Part shown: piece after piece, positions 30,847 to 39,216 of the stretch | Layout: the number at the start of each line of letters is the position of its first letter | How positions within the stretch are numbered: position 1 is the stretch's first letter | NCBI RefSeq assembly: GCF_020164745.1 | Contig: NZ_JAIUGV010000003.1 | Location: 124,001-188,000, forward strand | Origin: Mesorhizobium sp. ES1-4 | GTDB lineage: Bacteria; Pseudomonadota; Alphaproteobacteria; Rhizobiales; Rhizobiaceae | Direction of reading: 5' to 3' | Length of the DNA: 64,000 bases | Notes under the pieces: generated by a model | Databases searched by the model: none | What the model saw: only the letters and a program-made list of their open reading frames with translations | What the model was told of the DNA's origin: nothing | Translations under genes and position numbers: made by a program

Positions 30847-32760
30847 TCATGCACCGGTATGATCAGAAGTGCCTTCACCGGCCACGGTATGATGATAGTC
30901 GCCGCCCACCACGGTCTGGGAGACCAGGTTCTCTTGCAGGTTGGCGCCCATCACGATCTGCTGGTTGAACATGCTGGGGGAGATCAGAGCGTCCGCCGAG
31001 GCATGGCTGTCGCCAGTCACGTAGCTGTCATGGCCATTGCTCGAGCCCCAAGTCCCGCCGTCGCCGCCAGCACCGCCGTCACCATTGTAGGCATTGCCGC
31101 CGGCTCCGCCCTGACCAGCATCGCCGGCCAGGGTCAAGCCACCGTGAGCATCGCCGCCGGTGCCATCTGCCCAGGCGCCGCTCAACGCGTGGCCACCGTC
31201 GCCGCCAAGCGCCAATGCCGAGCCGCCGGTGCTTGCGCCGCCGTTCGCATCGCCGCTGGTCGCAGAGCCGCCGGTTCCGTTGCCGCTCGTTCCACCGCCG
31301 CCGGTTCCATCGCCGCTCGTTCCGCTGCCGCCGGTTCCGTCACCGCCTGCACCGCCAGCGCCGCCGGTACCCGTGCCTGCGCCATAGCCCGCGCCATAAC
31401 CCGCACCGAGGGCATCGCCGGCGGTTGCCGTGGAATCGCCGCCGTTCGAATGGGCATTGCCGCCGTCGGCTGTAGTGTTGCCGCCTTGGGCATTGGCACC
31501 GCCGCCGCCACCGCCGACGCCGCCGCCCCCGCCACCGGTGGCATCGCCGCCGTTGCCCGTCGAATTGCCGCCGTCGCCATCGGCCAGAATCGGAATCTTG
31601 GCGTCGATGCCGTCGCCTGCATGGCTACCGTTACCCCCGGCAACGTCGCCGCCATTGCCGCCGTCGCCCCCGTTGCCGGCATCGGCCTTGGTGTTGCCAC
31701 CGTCCGCATTCGCGTTGCCGGCGTCAGCCTTGGCATTGCCGCCATCCGCCGACTTGGCATCGCCTCCTTCGGCTGCCCCGAGGCCCAGCCCGAGGCCCAG
31801 CCCGAGCCCGAGGCCATCGCCGCCATTGGCGTTGCCGCCATCGCCGCTGCCGCCCTTGGCATCGCCGCTCTCGCCTCCGCCACCCTTAGCGGTGCTCTCG
31901 CCCTCGCCGCCCTTGGCGTTGCCGCTGTCGCCGCCGCTGGCCCTGGAGTTGCCTCCGTCGCCCGAGTTATCGCTGCTGCTGGCGCCACCGGCGGCATCGC
32001 TCAGCGCAAAGCCGCCCTTGCCGTCGCCGGCTTCGACGTCGCCGGACTTGGCATCGCCGCCATTGCCGCCTTCGCCGCCATTGGCCTTGGCATCGCTGCC
32101 GCCGCTGCCGCCGCCGCCGCCGGTCGAAATGCCGTCACCGGCCTTAGATTCGCCAGCCGTGGCGTTGAAGTTGAGGTTGAGCGGACCAGTGTTGCTGACG
32201 GTCGCGTTGTCCAGCTTGTCGCTGTCGACCAGCTTGTTGACTTGGTTCACGATGGAGGCGCTGTTGTTCCCGGCGCCAGTCATCGAGCCGTTCAGGATGT
32301 CCTTGAAGGTGACCTCGTCGCCGGTATGATAACTGACGTTACCATCCTTGTTGTTGATGATCGTATTGTCCTTGAACTCTCCGCCGTTGTTGATGACGTC
32401 GGCGAAATGATTGTCGGTGTTGCCGAGCTGGCCATCGAGATCGACGCCGACCTTGACGTCGACCTTGGTGTCATTGACGTTCTTGTTCTCGTTCGAGTTC
32501 TTGGTCTCGTTTTCGTTCTCGTTCGATGCCGTGTTTTCGTTGTTGTTCAAGGCATTGTTTACGTTTCCGTTTTGATTCTCGTTCGTGGCCGTGTTGTCGT
32601 TCGTATTTCCGTTGTCGTTCGTGTTTCCGTTGTCGCTCGTGTTGGCGGCGTTGTTGGTGTTGTTGTTGCTGTTCGCGTTAACGCCACTGCCGTCGCCGAA
32701 TTCGCTATCGACGATTTGCAAACCGAAGGCGTTGATGTTGTTCTTGTCGAGTTCAGACAT
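30847..32760 (-). CDS. Asn-rich then Gly/Asp-rich low-complexity protein, putative type I secretion substrate (637 aa)
   Basis: No family recognised. Residues 1-23 (MSELDKNNINAFGLQIVDSE) are ordinary; 24-98 are Asn-rich with NTNDNGN and NENEN repeats; 99-200 form a more normal domain (VKVGVDLDGQLGNTDNHFADV) containing VNQVNKLVDSDK near residue 171, the same Q-x-N...DSD motif as in the downstream protein; 201-580 are almost entirely Gly, Ala, Asp, Ser, Asn and Thr, with GLGLGL (~317-328) and GAGYGAGYGAG (~452); 590-637 is a less repetitive tail (MFNQQIVMGANLQENLVSQ). No Cys, few positive charges, no RTX repeats, no Sec signal. First gene of the operon; GAGGA lies seven bases before the ATG. 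Probably exported by the downstream ABC/HlyD pair as a matrix or fibre protein (inference). Confidence 0.78.
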   Translation of the reverse strand: MSELDKNNINAFGLQIVDSEFGDGSGVNANSNNNTNNAANTSDNGNTNDNGNTNDNTATNENQNGNVNNALNNNENTASNENENETKNSNENKNVNDTKVDVKVGVDLDGQLGNTDNHFADVINNGGEFKDNTIINNKDGNVSYHTGDEVTFKDILNGSMTGAGNNSASIVNQVNKLVDSDKLDNATVSNTGPLNLNFNATAGESKAGDGISTGGGGGSGGSDAKANGGEGGNGGDAKSGDVEAGDGKGGFALSDAAGGASSSDNSGDGGNSRASGGDSGNAKGGEGESTAKGGGGESGDAKGGSGDGGNANGGDGLGLGLGLGLGLGAAEGGDAKSADGGNAKADAGNANADGGNTKADAGNGGDGGNGGDVAGGNGSHAGDGIDAKIPILADGDGGNSTGNGGDATGGGGGGVGGGGGGANAQGGNTTADGGNAHSNGGDSTATAGDALGAGYGAGYGAGTGTGGAGGAGGDGTGGSGTSGDGTGGGGTSGNGTGGSATSGDANGGASTGGSALALGGDGGHALSGAWADGTGGDAHGGLTLAGDAGQGGAGGNAYNGDGGAGGDGGTWGSSNGHDSYVTGDSHASADALISPSMFNQQIVMGANLQENLVSQTVVGGDYHHTVAGEGTSDHTGA

Positions 32761-33350
32761 GATCGTGTCCTCAGTTGAGGCCGCGACTGCCGAACCGCAT
32801 TCTTCTCTTACGCGGTTTTGGGCCGTACGCGGATGTTGCGTTTAATGCGGTGAATGGATGGTCAGACCGAGGGGAAAGAGGCCCGCAGTCCGATATTTCA
32901 TCATATTTTGCTTGAGTACCTCCCTTTGACTTCGGGAGAGGCGGCCGAGCCAAGGCCCCAGCCGTCGATCGCCGAACCACTACGGGTTCGGTCGCTCAAA
33001 CGGGAGAGTCCTGGATACACCCCAATCCCAACATGCGGCCCAGGAAGTCTGCGGCCAGCGGCTGCCGATTGTAAGCTGACAGTTCGAGCTAGCCCGTTCG
33101 GGGGGGACGGGTCCCGCAGCCCCAAAAACAACCCGAATCGCGCTGCCGATGGAAGTCGGAGCGCTTCCCAGACATTGCAGCGCGCCTGGGAGAGGGGGAT
33201 TGGCTATAGCTCATCTGAACTATATCAGCGGGCTCTAACTTGGTGTATAAATCGTTAAGGCTAGGCGTGCCTGGGATGAAATGCCAAAAAAAATTGGAGT
33301 AAGGAAAAGAACGAGATCAACAGTCTCAGGCTAGGTTGAGGGTTGCAACC
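32761..33350. promoter_or_regulatory. Divergent regulatory spacer of the type I secretion cluster
   Basis: A 590-base region without a credible gene separates the leftward secretion operon from the rightward LuxR gene, long for this genome. It contains a perfect 7-bp dyad CCGAACC-N6-GGTTCGG at 32972-32991, a dyad TATAG-N10-CTATA at 33205-33224, and a hairpin AACCGC/GCGGTT in the likely leader of the Gly-rich gene near 32793. These are candidates for regulator sites or RNA structures; none can be tied to a protein. No clear sigma-70 promoter stands out for the leftward operon. Confidence 0.55.
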
Positions 33351-34133
33351 ATGTTCGGAGTGAGTATGCGGAGCACCGTAGGTGGCGGTGCCGGGGAGAG
33401 TTGGGCGCGCAGAATCCTTCTAACTGTTTTCCCGGCAGACGGCTTTCCGGAATGTCTCGTTTACGCGATCGAGAGAGAATTCCCGTCCGTAGTCGTGGAG
33501 CAGACCACAAGTTTGGAGACGGCCTGCACTGTCTTCGATCATCCCGTCTGCCTGATCCTTGTCGATGCCGGACTGCTGGATAAGATCGGTGCGTATGGTG
33601 CTGGGCTGATGCAAAATCACCCGGTGGCGCCGATCGTTCTGGCTCAGAACGGTAGTCGCATCCCAGCTTCTATCCAGGATATTCTCGATCTGAAGATCGT
33701 GCGCAGCGTCCTGCCCATGGATTTGAAGCTCGACGTCTGGCTCTCGGTGATAGGGCTCATGCTTCGCGGTGGCGAATATTTCCCACCGACGATGTTCCAG
33801 TCATACGCCGGGAGTCTTCGGCAAGAGGTTGCGGATTACTCCGCATCTATCGGACAACCGATGGCGGAACGGTCGGACTTCGAGGAAATCGGCGCACTGA
33901 CGGATCGTGAGTTACAGGTTCTGGAAATGGTGGCTCGTGGGTCGCAGAACAAGATTATCGCCGCGACCCTTCGGCTCTCTGAGCACACTGTCAAGATTCA
34001 CCTTCACAACATCATCACCAAGCTCGGAGCTCACAACAGGACGGAAGCAGCCGCAGTGTTTCACGCGCACACGGGGTCGTTTTTCGGCAGCTTGGGACGC
34101 TCGAAAGCGGGTCTTGACCAATCCTCGCCATGA
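33351..34133 (+). CDS. LuxR/NarL-type response-regulator-like transcription factor
   Basis: About 260 residues. The N-terminal ~130 residues resemble a receiver fold (RRILLTVFPADGFPECLVYAI, then VCLILVDAGLL with an Asp in the strand-3 position), but the acidic pocket and switch residues are not convincing, so phosphorylation is uncertain. The C-terminal HTH is a clear LuxR/GerE domain (LTDRELQVLEMVARGSQNKIIAATLRLSEHTVKIHLHNI). ATG at 33351 (GAGG nine bases upstream) or 33366 (GGAG five bases upstream) are both possible. It is divergent from the secretion operon and the likely regulator of it; its stop overlaps the next start (ATGA). Confidence 0.88.
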   Translation: MFGVSMRSTVGGGAGESWARRILLTVFPADGFPECLVYAIEREFPSVVVEQTTSLETACTVFDHPVCLILVDAGLLDKIGAYGAGLMQNHPVAPIVLAQNGSRIPASIQDILDLKIVRSVLPMDLKLDVWLSVIGLMLRGGEYFPPTMFQSYAGSLRQEVADYSASIGQPMAERSDFEEIGALTDRELQVLEMVARGSQNKIIAATLRLSEHTVKIHLHNIITKLGAHNRTEAAAVFHAHTGSFFGSLGRSKAGLDQSSP

Positions 34134-34621
34134 GAACCATGCCGCGCTTTCAAGAGATTCTGCAGCTGGTCGGTCAGCTGAACTATACGTGGACCAACAC
34201 TGAAAGCTTGCTGATCTACCTGATTGCGGGTCTGGCCAAGATCGACAAGGAGACAGCGATCATCGTTTTCCTGACCTTGAACACGACCCGGGCGCGTATC
34301 GAATTGGTTGAGCGGCTCGCCAAAATGCAAAAGACGCCGCCTGCGTGTCGCGAAGCGGTGCTGACTGTCACCAGCAAGCTGACGCGCCAGGCAAAGCTGC
34401 GCAACAAATACAGCCACTGCATCTATTCCTTTGACGAAAGCGGAACGCACGGTAGCACGCAGTTGATGCGTATCGTCGACGGCAAGGACGATGTGAAATA
34501 CGGCAAGGTCGAAGCGCTCGACGACAAGGAGATTGGCCGAATCCAAGATTCGATCGACAACATCAAGGAAATCAACAAGGATGTTTGGTCGATCGTCATC
34601 AACCATTCGTTTCCTAGGTGA
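34130..34621 (+). CDS. Hypothetical protein coupled to the LuxR regulator (163 aa)
   Basis: A 163-residue, mostly helical and charged protein, starting at an ATG that overlaps the LuxR stop by four bases, so co-translated with it. No signal peptide; residues ~13-55 are a hydrophobic-rich helix pair (LLIYLIAGLAKIDKETAIIVFLTL) and ~60-100 a basic helical part (ARIELVERLAKMQK; LTRQAKLRNKYSHCIYSF). The NKYSH element with helical surroundings recalls small HEPN-like or MAE_28990-like helical proteins, but the match is too weak to use. Function unknown. Confidence 0.72.
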   Translation: MRTMPRFQEILQLVGQLNYTWTNTESLLIYLIAGLAKIDKETAIIVFLTLNTTRARIELVERLAKMQKTPPACREAVLTVTSKLTRQAKLRNKYSHCIYSFDESGTHGSTQLMRIVDGKDDVKYGKVEALDDKEIGRIQDSIDNIKEINKDVWSIVINHSFPR

Positions 34622-34761
34622 TGTTCGATGAATGCCATAGGGCGCCGAAAGGCATCGTTTGGCGGCTTAGTTGGTCCATACGCTATGCTGCGATATCGTT
34701 CGTGGAAACATCCGTCTTTTCAAACCGGCTGAAAAACCGCAGGGAAATCAGTTGGATGGAA

Positions 34762-34838
34762 TGGCGCGCCCGAAGAGATTCGAACTCCTGACCCCCAGAT
34801 TCGTAGTCTGGTGCTCTATCCAGCTGAGCTACGGGCGC
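34762..34838 (-). tRNA. tRNA-Arg (anticodon ACG)
   Basis: Reading the minus strand, a 7-bp acceptor stem GCGCCCG/CGGGCGC, D-arm GCTCAGCTGGATAGAGC, anticodon stem CCAGA/TCTGG enclosing CTACGAA (anticodon ACG), and T-arm with GTTCGAATC are all present, ending in an encoded CCA (77 nt). The ACG anticodon is normally deaminated to ICG and reads CGU, CGC and CGA. The 3' end points toward the type I secretion cluster. Confidence 0.95.
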
Positions 34839-35096
34839 GCATCAGGCCATGTTTTCAACGGCCTCGCGATCCGGTCCGAAAGACCGGCCGCGAATGTGTG
34901 CAGTTCCCTAACGACTGAATTTGCGAAAAGCAAGTCGATCCGGCAAAAGTTTTGTCGCAGGCCTGTCATGCGCCGATGCCGGCCGCGATTCCAGCACTTC
35001 GAGCCGCTGCTGGGCCGGGTTCGGTCCGGACGGCGGTCGGGAGCGACCAGCGACAAGCTGGAAGGCAAGCGCCCCTCGGGAAACGGCCCGGAAGCT

Positions 35097-36584
35097 TCAG
35101 GCCGGGCGGCGCAGACTGCCACGGGCATGGTCGAGCCGCACCGGCTGGTCGGGAATGGTGACGGTGAATGTCGTGCGCCCGCCAATCGACTCGACCAATT
35201 CCACCGTGCCGCCGTGCGCCCGGATCAGTTCGTGCGCGATCGCCAGGCCAAGGCCGGTGCCGCCGCTGCGCGCGGAGCCGCGGAAGGCCGCGAACAGGTT
35301 TTCGCGCGCCTTCGGCGGCAGCCCGGGGCCGGTGTCGGTCACGGCGATGCGGCTGACACTGCCCATGCGCTCGGCGGAAACCGCCAGCCGCCGCACCACG
35401 GCGCTCTCGGTGTCGGCCGCCATCGCCTGCACCGAGTTGCGGCAAAGATTGGTGAGCACCCGGAACAGCTGGTCGGAATCGGCGTCCACCTCGAAAGCCA
35501 TCTCGACGGCGTTGATGAACTCGATGCCCTCCTCGATGTCGAGCAGGCCGTGCACGTCCTCGACCAGCTGCCGCAGCCTCACCCTGCGGCGCGACGGCGG
35601 CGGCTCCTGCGTGCGGCCGTAGTGAAGCACGCCCTCCGAATAGGAGACGGCACGGTCGAGCGCGCGCAACAGTTTCGGCGCGAAGGCCTGCACGGTCGGA
35701 TCCTTGACCTGGCGCAGGCGGTCCGACATCAACTGGGCCGAGGCCAGGATGTTGCGCATGTCGTGGTTGATCTTCGACACGGCGAGGCCGAGGTCGGCAA
35801 GATGCTTCTGTTCGGCCAGCATCTTTTGCAGCCGTTCCTGCATCTGCGACAGTTCACGCTCGGCCACCCCGATCTCGTCGGCGCGGTCGGCGGGGTGAAT
35901 GATCCGCCCGGGATCGTCGGGGGCCTCGGAGAAGGACAGCATCGAGCGCGTCATGGTGCGGATCGGGCCGATCATGATCAGGTCGATCGCGGCATAGACC
36001 AGCATGGCCGTGAACAGCGAGATCAGGAGCGAGACGAAGGCAACGTTGCGCGAATAGATGAGCATGGCCTTGCGCAAGGAATAGTCCGGCATGATCAGCT
36101 CGAACTCCTTGTCGCTGTCGCCGACCGGTCCGAAAACCCGCAGCATCCTGTCCCCGCCGAAAAACAGCGTGTCCAGCGCGCCGGTCATGCCCTTGACCAT
36201 GCCGACGCTGGCAAGATCGATGTGCTCGTCCACCTGCGGCGGCATGTCGGCCACCACCAGAAGCCGCGAGACGCCGCCGTCGCGCACCGCGATCGCCTTG
36301 GCGCCGATGGCCATCAGCACGTCATTCTGCGCCGTGCGCGACAGCGAGGTCGGTTCGCCCTGCAACAGCACGATCGACACGGCGGCGGCCGTGCTCAGCC
36401 TCTCCTTGAGCCAGCTCAGCCTGTAGCTGGCGATCCAGGGCAGGAAGATCAGCACTTCGGCCAGCAGCACGAAAACGATCGTCAGCAGCAGCAGTTTCGT
36501 CGACAGTCCGCGCGACAGGGGTACCGTACGGACGGCGGCTGGCGCCGTTCCGGTTCCTTCCCCTGCTTGGCTGGCTTCGCTCAT
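35097..36584 (-). CDS. Membrane sensor histidine kinase
   Basis: A 495-residue kinase. Membrane segments at ~29-52 and ~180-205 flank a ~125-residue periplasmic sensor domain; a HAMP-like linker (GPIRTMTRSMLSFSEAPDD) follows, then a dimerisation region with the phospho-acceptor in SKINHDMRNILA (His274) and a HATPase domain with N box RVLTNLCRNSVQAM, G1 VTDTGPGLP and G2 GGTGLGLAIAHELI. The H-box form HDMRN is the HPK-group seen in several rhizobial kinases. No response regulator lies beside it, so the partner is elsewhere. Isolated, leftward. Confidence 0.93.
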   Translation of the reverse strand: MSEASQAGEGTGTAPAAVRTVPLSRGLSTKLLLLTIVFVLLAEVLIFLPWIASYRLSWLKERLSTAAAVSIVLLQGEPTSLSRTAQNDVLMAIGAKAIAVRDGGVSRLLVVADMPPQVDEHIDLASVGMVKGMTGALDTLFFGGDRMLRVFGPVGDSDKEFELIMPDYSLRKAMLIYSRNVAFVSLLISLFTAMLVYAAIDLIMIGPIRTMTRSMLSFSEAPDDPGRIIHPADRADEIGVAERELSQMQERLQKMLAEQKHLADLGLAVSKINHDMRNILASAQLMSDRLRQVKDPTVQAFAPKLLRALDRAVSYSEGVLHYGRTQEPPPSRRRVRLRQLVEDVHGLLDIEEGIEFINAVEMAFEVDADSDQLFRVLTNLCRNSVQAMAADTESAVVRRLAVSAERMGSVSRIAVTDTGPGLPPKARENLFAAFRGSARSGGTGLGLAIAHELIRAHGGTVELVESIGGRTTFTVTIPDQPVRLDHARGSLRRPA

Positions 36585-36714
36585 GCGACTCTGTCTTCAC
36601 AATCACTTGATCAGCCAAGATTAGGCGATTACGGCTTTTTTGCCAATTTCCATCCTCGGTCGGAACATTAAATTTGCGACAGATGGCCTGCCGCCCCGGT
36701 CTATCAACGCCGGA

Positions 36715-36743
36715 TTGACTTTAAAAACCCTTCTTTCTATAAG
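36715..36743 (+). promoter_or_regulatory. Vegetative promoter for rpmH-rnpA-yidC
   Basis: TTGACT (36715-36720), exactly 17 bases, TATAAG (36738-36743) is a near-consensus sigma-70-type promoter. It faces rpmH and would give a ~115-nt leader. Confidence 0.82.
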
Positions 36744-36863
36744 CCCGCTCACGCTCGGGCCATTCGTCCCGGCGCGGTTTCGATCGCGCCAAACCGGCCC
36801 GGCAAAGCTCCTGTTACAAAGTGACAGAATCAAGAAGGGCCGCACCCCGCGGTATTAAAACAA

Positions 36864-36998
36864 ATGAAGCGTACCTACCAACCGTCCAAACTCGTCCGCA
36901 AACGCCGGCATGGCTTCCGTGCCCGCATGGCCACCAAGGGTGGCCGTGGCGTCGTCGCAGCTCGCCGCAACCGCGGCCGCAAGCGGCTCAGCGCCTAA
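36864..36998 (+). CDS. rpmH: 50S ribosomal protein L34
   Basis: A 44-residue, highly basic protein with the invariant pattern [19 protein letters not shown], then [21 protein letters not shown]. Length and sequence are exactly those of L34. It lies downstream of a strong promoter and directly before rnpA, the usual arrangement. Confidence 0.97.
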   Translation: MKRTYQPSKLVRKRRHGFRARMATKGGRGVVAARRNRGRKRLSA

Positions 36999-37012
36999 GC
37001 GAGACGAGATCG

Positions 37013-37366
37013 TTGCCCGCAACCGGCAAGCCAGTGGGGCAAAATCCCAAGCGGCTTCTGAAACGCGCGGAATTCCTGGCCGTCCGTCGTGGTGAAAAGC
37101 GACGCGGGCGGTTTTTCCTCGTCGAGGTCCTCGACCGCGGCGATGGCGGGGTGCCGCGCGTCGGCTACACAGTCACCAAGAAGGTCGGCAACGCCGTTGT
37201 GCGCAACCGTGTCAAGCGGCGGCTGAAAGAAGCCGTCCGCGTCCATGCGGCCGATGACATGATGCCCGGCAATGATTATGTCATCGTCGGGCGCGATGAT
37301 GCGCTGCGCGCCCCCTTCGGCCAGTTGAAGGCCGAACTCTCCCGCAGACTTCGCGGAACACGATAG
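37013..37366 (+). CDS. rnpA: Ribonuclease P protein component
   Basis: A 117-residue basic protein, the RNase P protein subunit that supports 5' maturation of tRNAs. The RNR-type core is visible: [28 protein letters not shown], with the left-handed crossover residues, preceded by [18 protein letters not shown]. The start is not certain: TTG at 37013 gives the N-terminus usual in rhizobia ([16 protein letters not shown]), GTG at 37034 is an alternative. It begins 15 bases after rpmH and ends 15 bases before yidC. Confidence 0.94.
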   Translation: MPATGKPVGQNPKRLLKRAEFLAVRRGEKRRGRFFLVEVLDRGDGGVPRVGYTVTKKVGNAVVRNRVKRRLKEAVRVHAADDMMPGNDYVIVGRDDALRAPFGQLKAELSRRLRGTR

Positions 37367-37380
37367 GCCAAGGGCTCTCG

Positions 37381-39216
37381 ATGGAAAACAACCGGAACTT
37401 CTTCATCACCATCGCGCTGTCGGTGCTGATCCTGACTTTGTGGCAGGTTTTCTACATGAACCCGCGCGTCGAGGCGCAGCGCGAGGCCGCCAAGATCGAA
37501 CAGCAGCGCGTCGAGGAACAGAAGAAGGCGGCCGACGCCGCCAATCCCGGCGCAGCGACGCCGGCGCCAAGCACTGCGACCCCGGGCACTGCGACCCCGG
37601 GCGCCATCCCCACCGCCCCCGGCGGCGATGTCGTCACCGCGGCGAGCCGCGATCAGGCGCTTGCGGCTTCCAAGCGCGTCAAGATCGACACCCCGAGCCT
37701 CGAGGGCTCAATCAACCTGACCGGCGCCCGTCTCGACGATCTCAAGCTCAAGCACTATACCGAAACCGTCGACAAGAATTCGCCCGAGATCAGCCTTCTC
37801 AACCCGCAGGCGCTGCCCACCGGCTATTTCGCCGAGATCGGCTTCGTCGGCAACGACAAGACCGGCGCGGTGCCGGGTGCCGAAACGGTGTGGAGCGTGG
37901 ACGGCAATCCGACGCTCACCCCCTCGACGCCGGTGACGCTCACCTACACCAACGACAAGGGCCTGACCTTCAAGCGCACCTTCTCCGTCGACGCCAACTA
38001 CATGTTCACGGTGTCGGACACGGTGCAGAATTCCGGCTCGAGCGCGGTTTCGCTGTTCAACTACGGCCGCGTCACGCGCTACGACAAGCCGGCTGTCGCA
38101 AGCACCTATGTGCTGCATGAAGGCCTGATCGGCGTTACCGGTACCGAGGGTCTGGCGGAATACAAATACTCCAAGATCGAGTCCGACAAGCAGATCACGC
38201 CGGGCAAGTCGACCGACGGTTGGCTCGGCATCACCGACAAATACTGGGCCGTCACCTTGGTGCCGACCGAGAAGCAGCCTTTCCAGCCGCGCTACGCCTA
38301 TTTCGAGGATGGCCGCCACCGCTACCAGTCCGACTTCCTGACCGACCCGATCAATGTCGAGGCCGGCCAGTCGGCGACCGTCGAGACGGAAATCTTCGCC
38401 GGTGCCAAGGAAGTCGCCAAGATCAATGCCTATGAGGCGGACCGCCACATTCGCCAGTTCAATCTTCTGATCGACTGGGGCTGGTTCTACTTCATCACCA
38501 AGCCGATGTTCTGGCTGATCGACACGCTCTACAAATTCTTCGGCAATTTCGGCCTGGCGATCCTGGCCACCACCGTCATCGTCAAGGCCATCTTCTTCCC
38601 GCTCGCCAACAAGTCCTACGCCTCGATGGCGAACATGAAGAAGATGCAGCCCAAGATGCTCGAGATCCGCGAGAAATACGCGGACGACAAGATGAAGCAG
38701 CAGCAGGCGATGATGGAGCTGTACAAGACCGAGAAGATCAATCCGCTCGCCGGCTGCTGGCCGGTGGCGCTGCAGATCCCGGTCTTCTTCTCGCTCTACA
38801 AGGTGCTCTACATCACCATCGAGATGCGGCACGCGCCGTTCTTCGGCTGGATCCAGGATCTGGCCGCGCCCGATCCGACTTCGATCTTCAACCTGTTCGG
38901 GCTCGTTCCGATCACGCTGCCGCACATGCTGATGATCGGCGTGTGGCCACTGATCATGGGCGTCACCATGTTCCTGCAGATGCGCATGAACCCGACGCCG
39001 CCGGACCCGACGCAGGCCGCGATCTTCACCTGGATGCCCGTCATCTTCACCTTCATGATGGCAGGGTTCCCGGCGGGCCTCGTCATCTACTGGGCGTGGA
39101 ACAACACGCTGTCGATCCTGCAGCAGGGCGTGATCATGAAGCGCCAGGGCGCCAAGATCGAACTCTGGGACAATCTGCTGGCGCTGTTCCGCAAGAAGCC
39201 ATCGCCGGCGGAATAG
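37381..39216 (+). CDS. yidC: Membrane protein insertase YidC/Oxa1
   Basis: A 611-residue Gram-negative YidC, which inserts and folds inner-membrane proteins alone or with SecYEG. An N-terminal membrane segment (NNRNFFITIALSVLILTLWQVF), an Ala/Pro/Thr-rich linker (residues ~52-80), the large periplasmic beta-sandwich (P1, residues ~90-345) and the conserved five-helix core (YKFFGNFGLAILATTVIVKAIFFPLANKSY, then AGCWPVALQIPVFFSLYKVLY, ending in MPVIFTFMMAGFPAGLVIYWAWNN). In most rhizobia engB follows at once; here ~8 kb of other genes intervene. Confidence 0.97.
   Translation: MENNRNFFITIALSVLILTLWQVFYMNPRVEAQREAAKIEQQRVEEQKKAADAANPGAATPAPSTATPGTATPGAIPTAPGGDVVTAASRDQALAASKRVKIDTPSLEGSINLTGARLDDLKLKHYTETVDKNSPEISLLNPQALPTGYFAEIGFVGNDKTGAVPGAETVWSVDGNPTLTPSTPVTLTYTNDKGLTFKRTFSVDANYMFTVSDTVQNSGSSAVSLFNYGRVTRYDKPAVASTYVLHEGLIGVTGTEGLAEYKYSKIESDKQITPGKSTDGWLGITDKYWAVTLVPTEKQPFQPRYAYFEDGRHRYQSDFLTDPINVEAGQSATVETEIFAGAKEVAKINAYEADRHIRQFNLLIDWGWFYFITKPMFWLIDTLYKFFGNFGLAILATTVIVKAIFFPLANKSYASMANMKKMQPKMLEIREKYADDKMKQQQAMMELYKTEKINPLAGCWPVALQIPVFFSLYKVLYITIEMRHAPFFGWIQDLAAPDPTSIFNLFGLVPITLPHMLMIGVWPLIMGVTMFLQMRMNPTPPDPTQAAIFTWMPVIFTFMMAGFPAGLVIYWAWNNTLSILQQGVIMKRQGAKIELWDNLLALFRKKPSPAE

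Noticed and set aside
31400..32160. Regular short DNA repeats that could suggest a CRISPR or minisatellite
   Set aside because: The repeats are degenerate, in frame and encode Gly-rich protein; there are no unique spacers of constant length.
28712..32760. RTX toxin or calcium-binding adhesin
   Set aside because: No GGxGxDxxx nonapeptide series is present in either protein despite the high Gly and Asp content.
30772..32778. A long rightward open frame of ~668 codons opposite the Gly-rich gene, encoding an Ala/Val/Ile-rich hydrophobic product
   Set aside because: It is the mirror of GGN/GCN codon repeats on the other strand; the minus-strand gene has the ribosome site and fits the operon.
33204..33225. 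LuxR autoinducer-type lux box
   Set aside because: The dyad is short (5-bp arms) and the adjacent regulator lacks an autoinducer-binding domain, so a quorum-sensing box is not supported.
24131..34761. Mobile genomic island carrying the secretion cluster
   Set aside because: No integrase, transposase or direct repeats were seen; only circumstantial support from the neighbouring tRNA.
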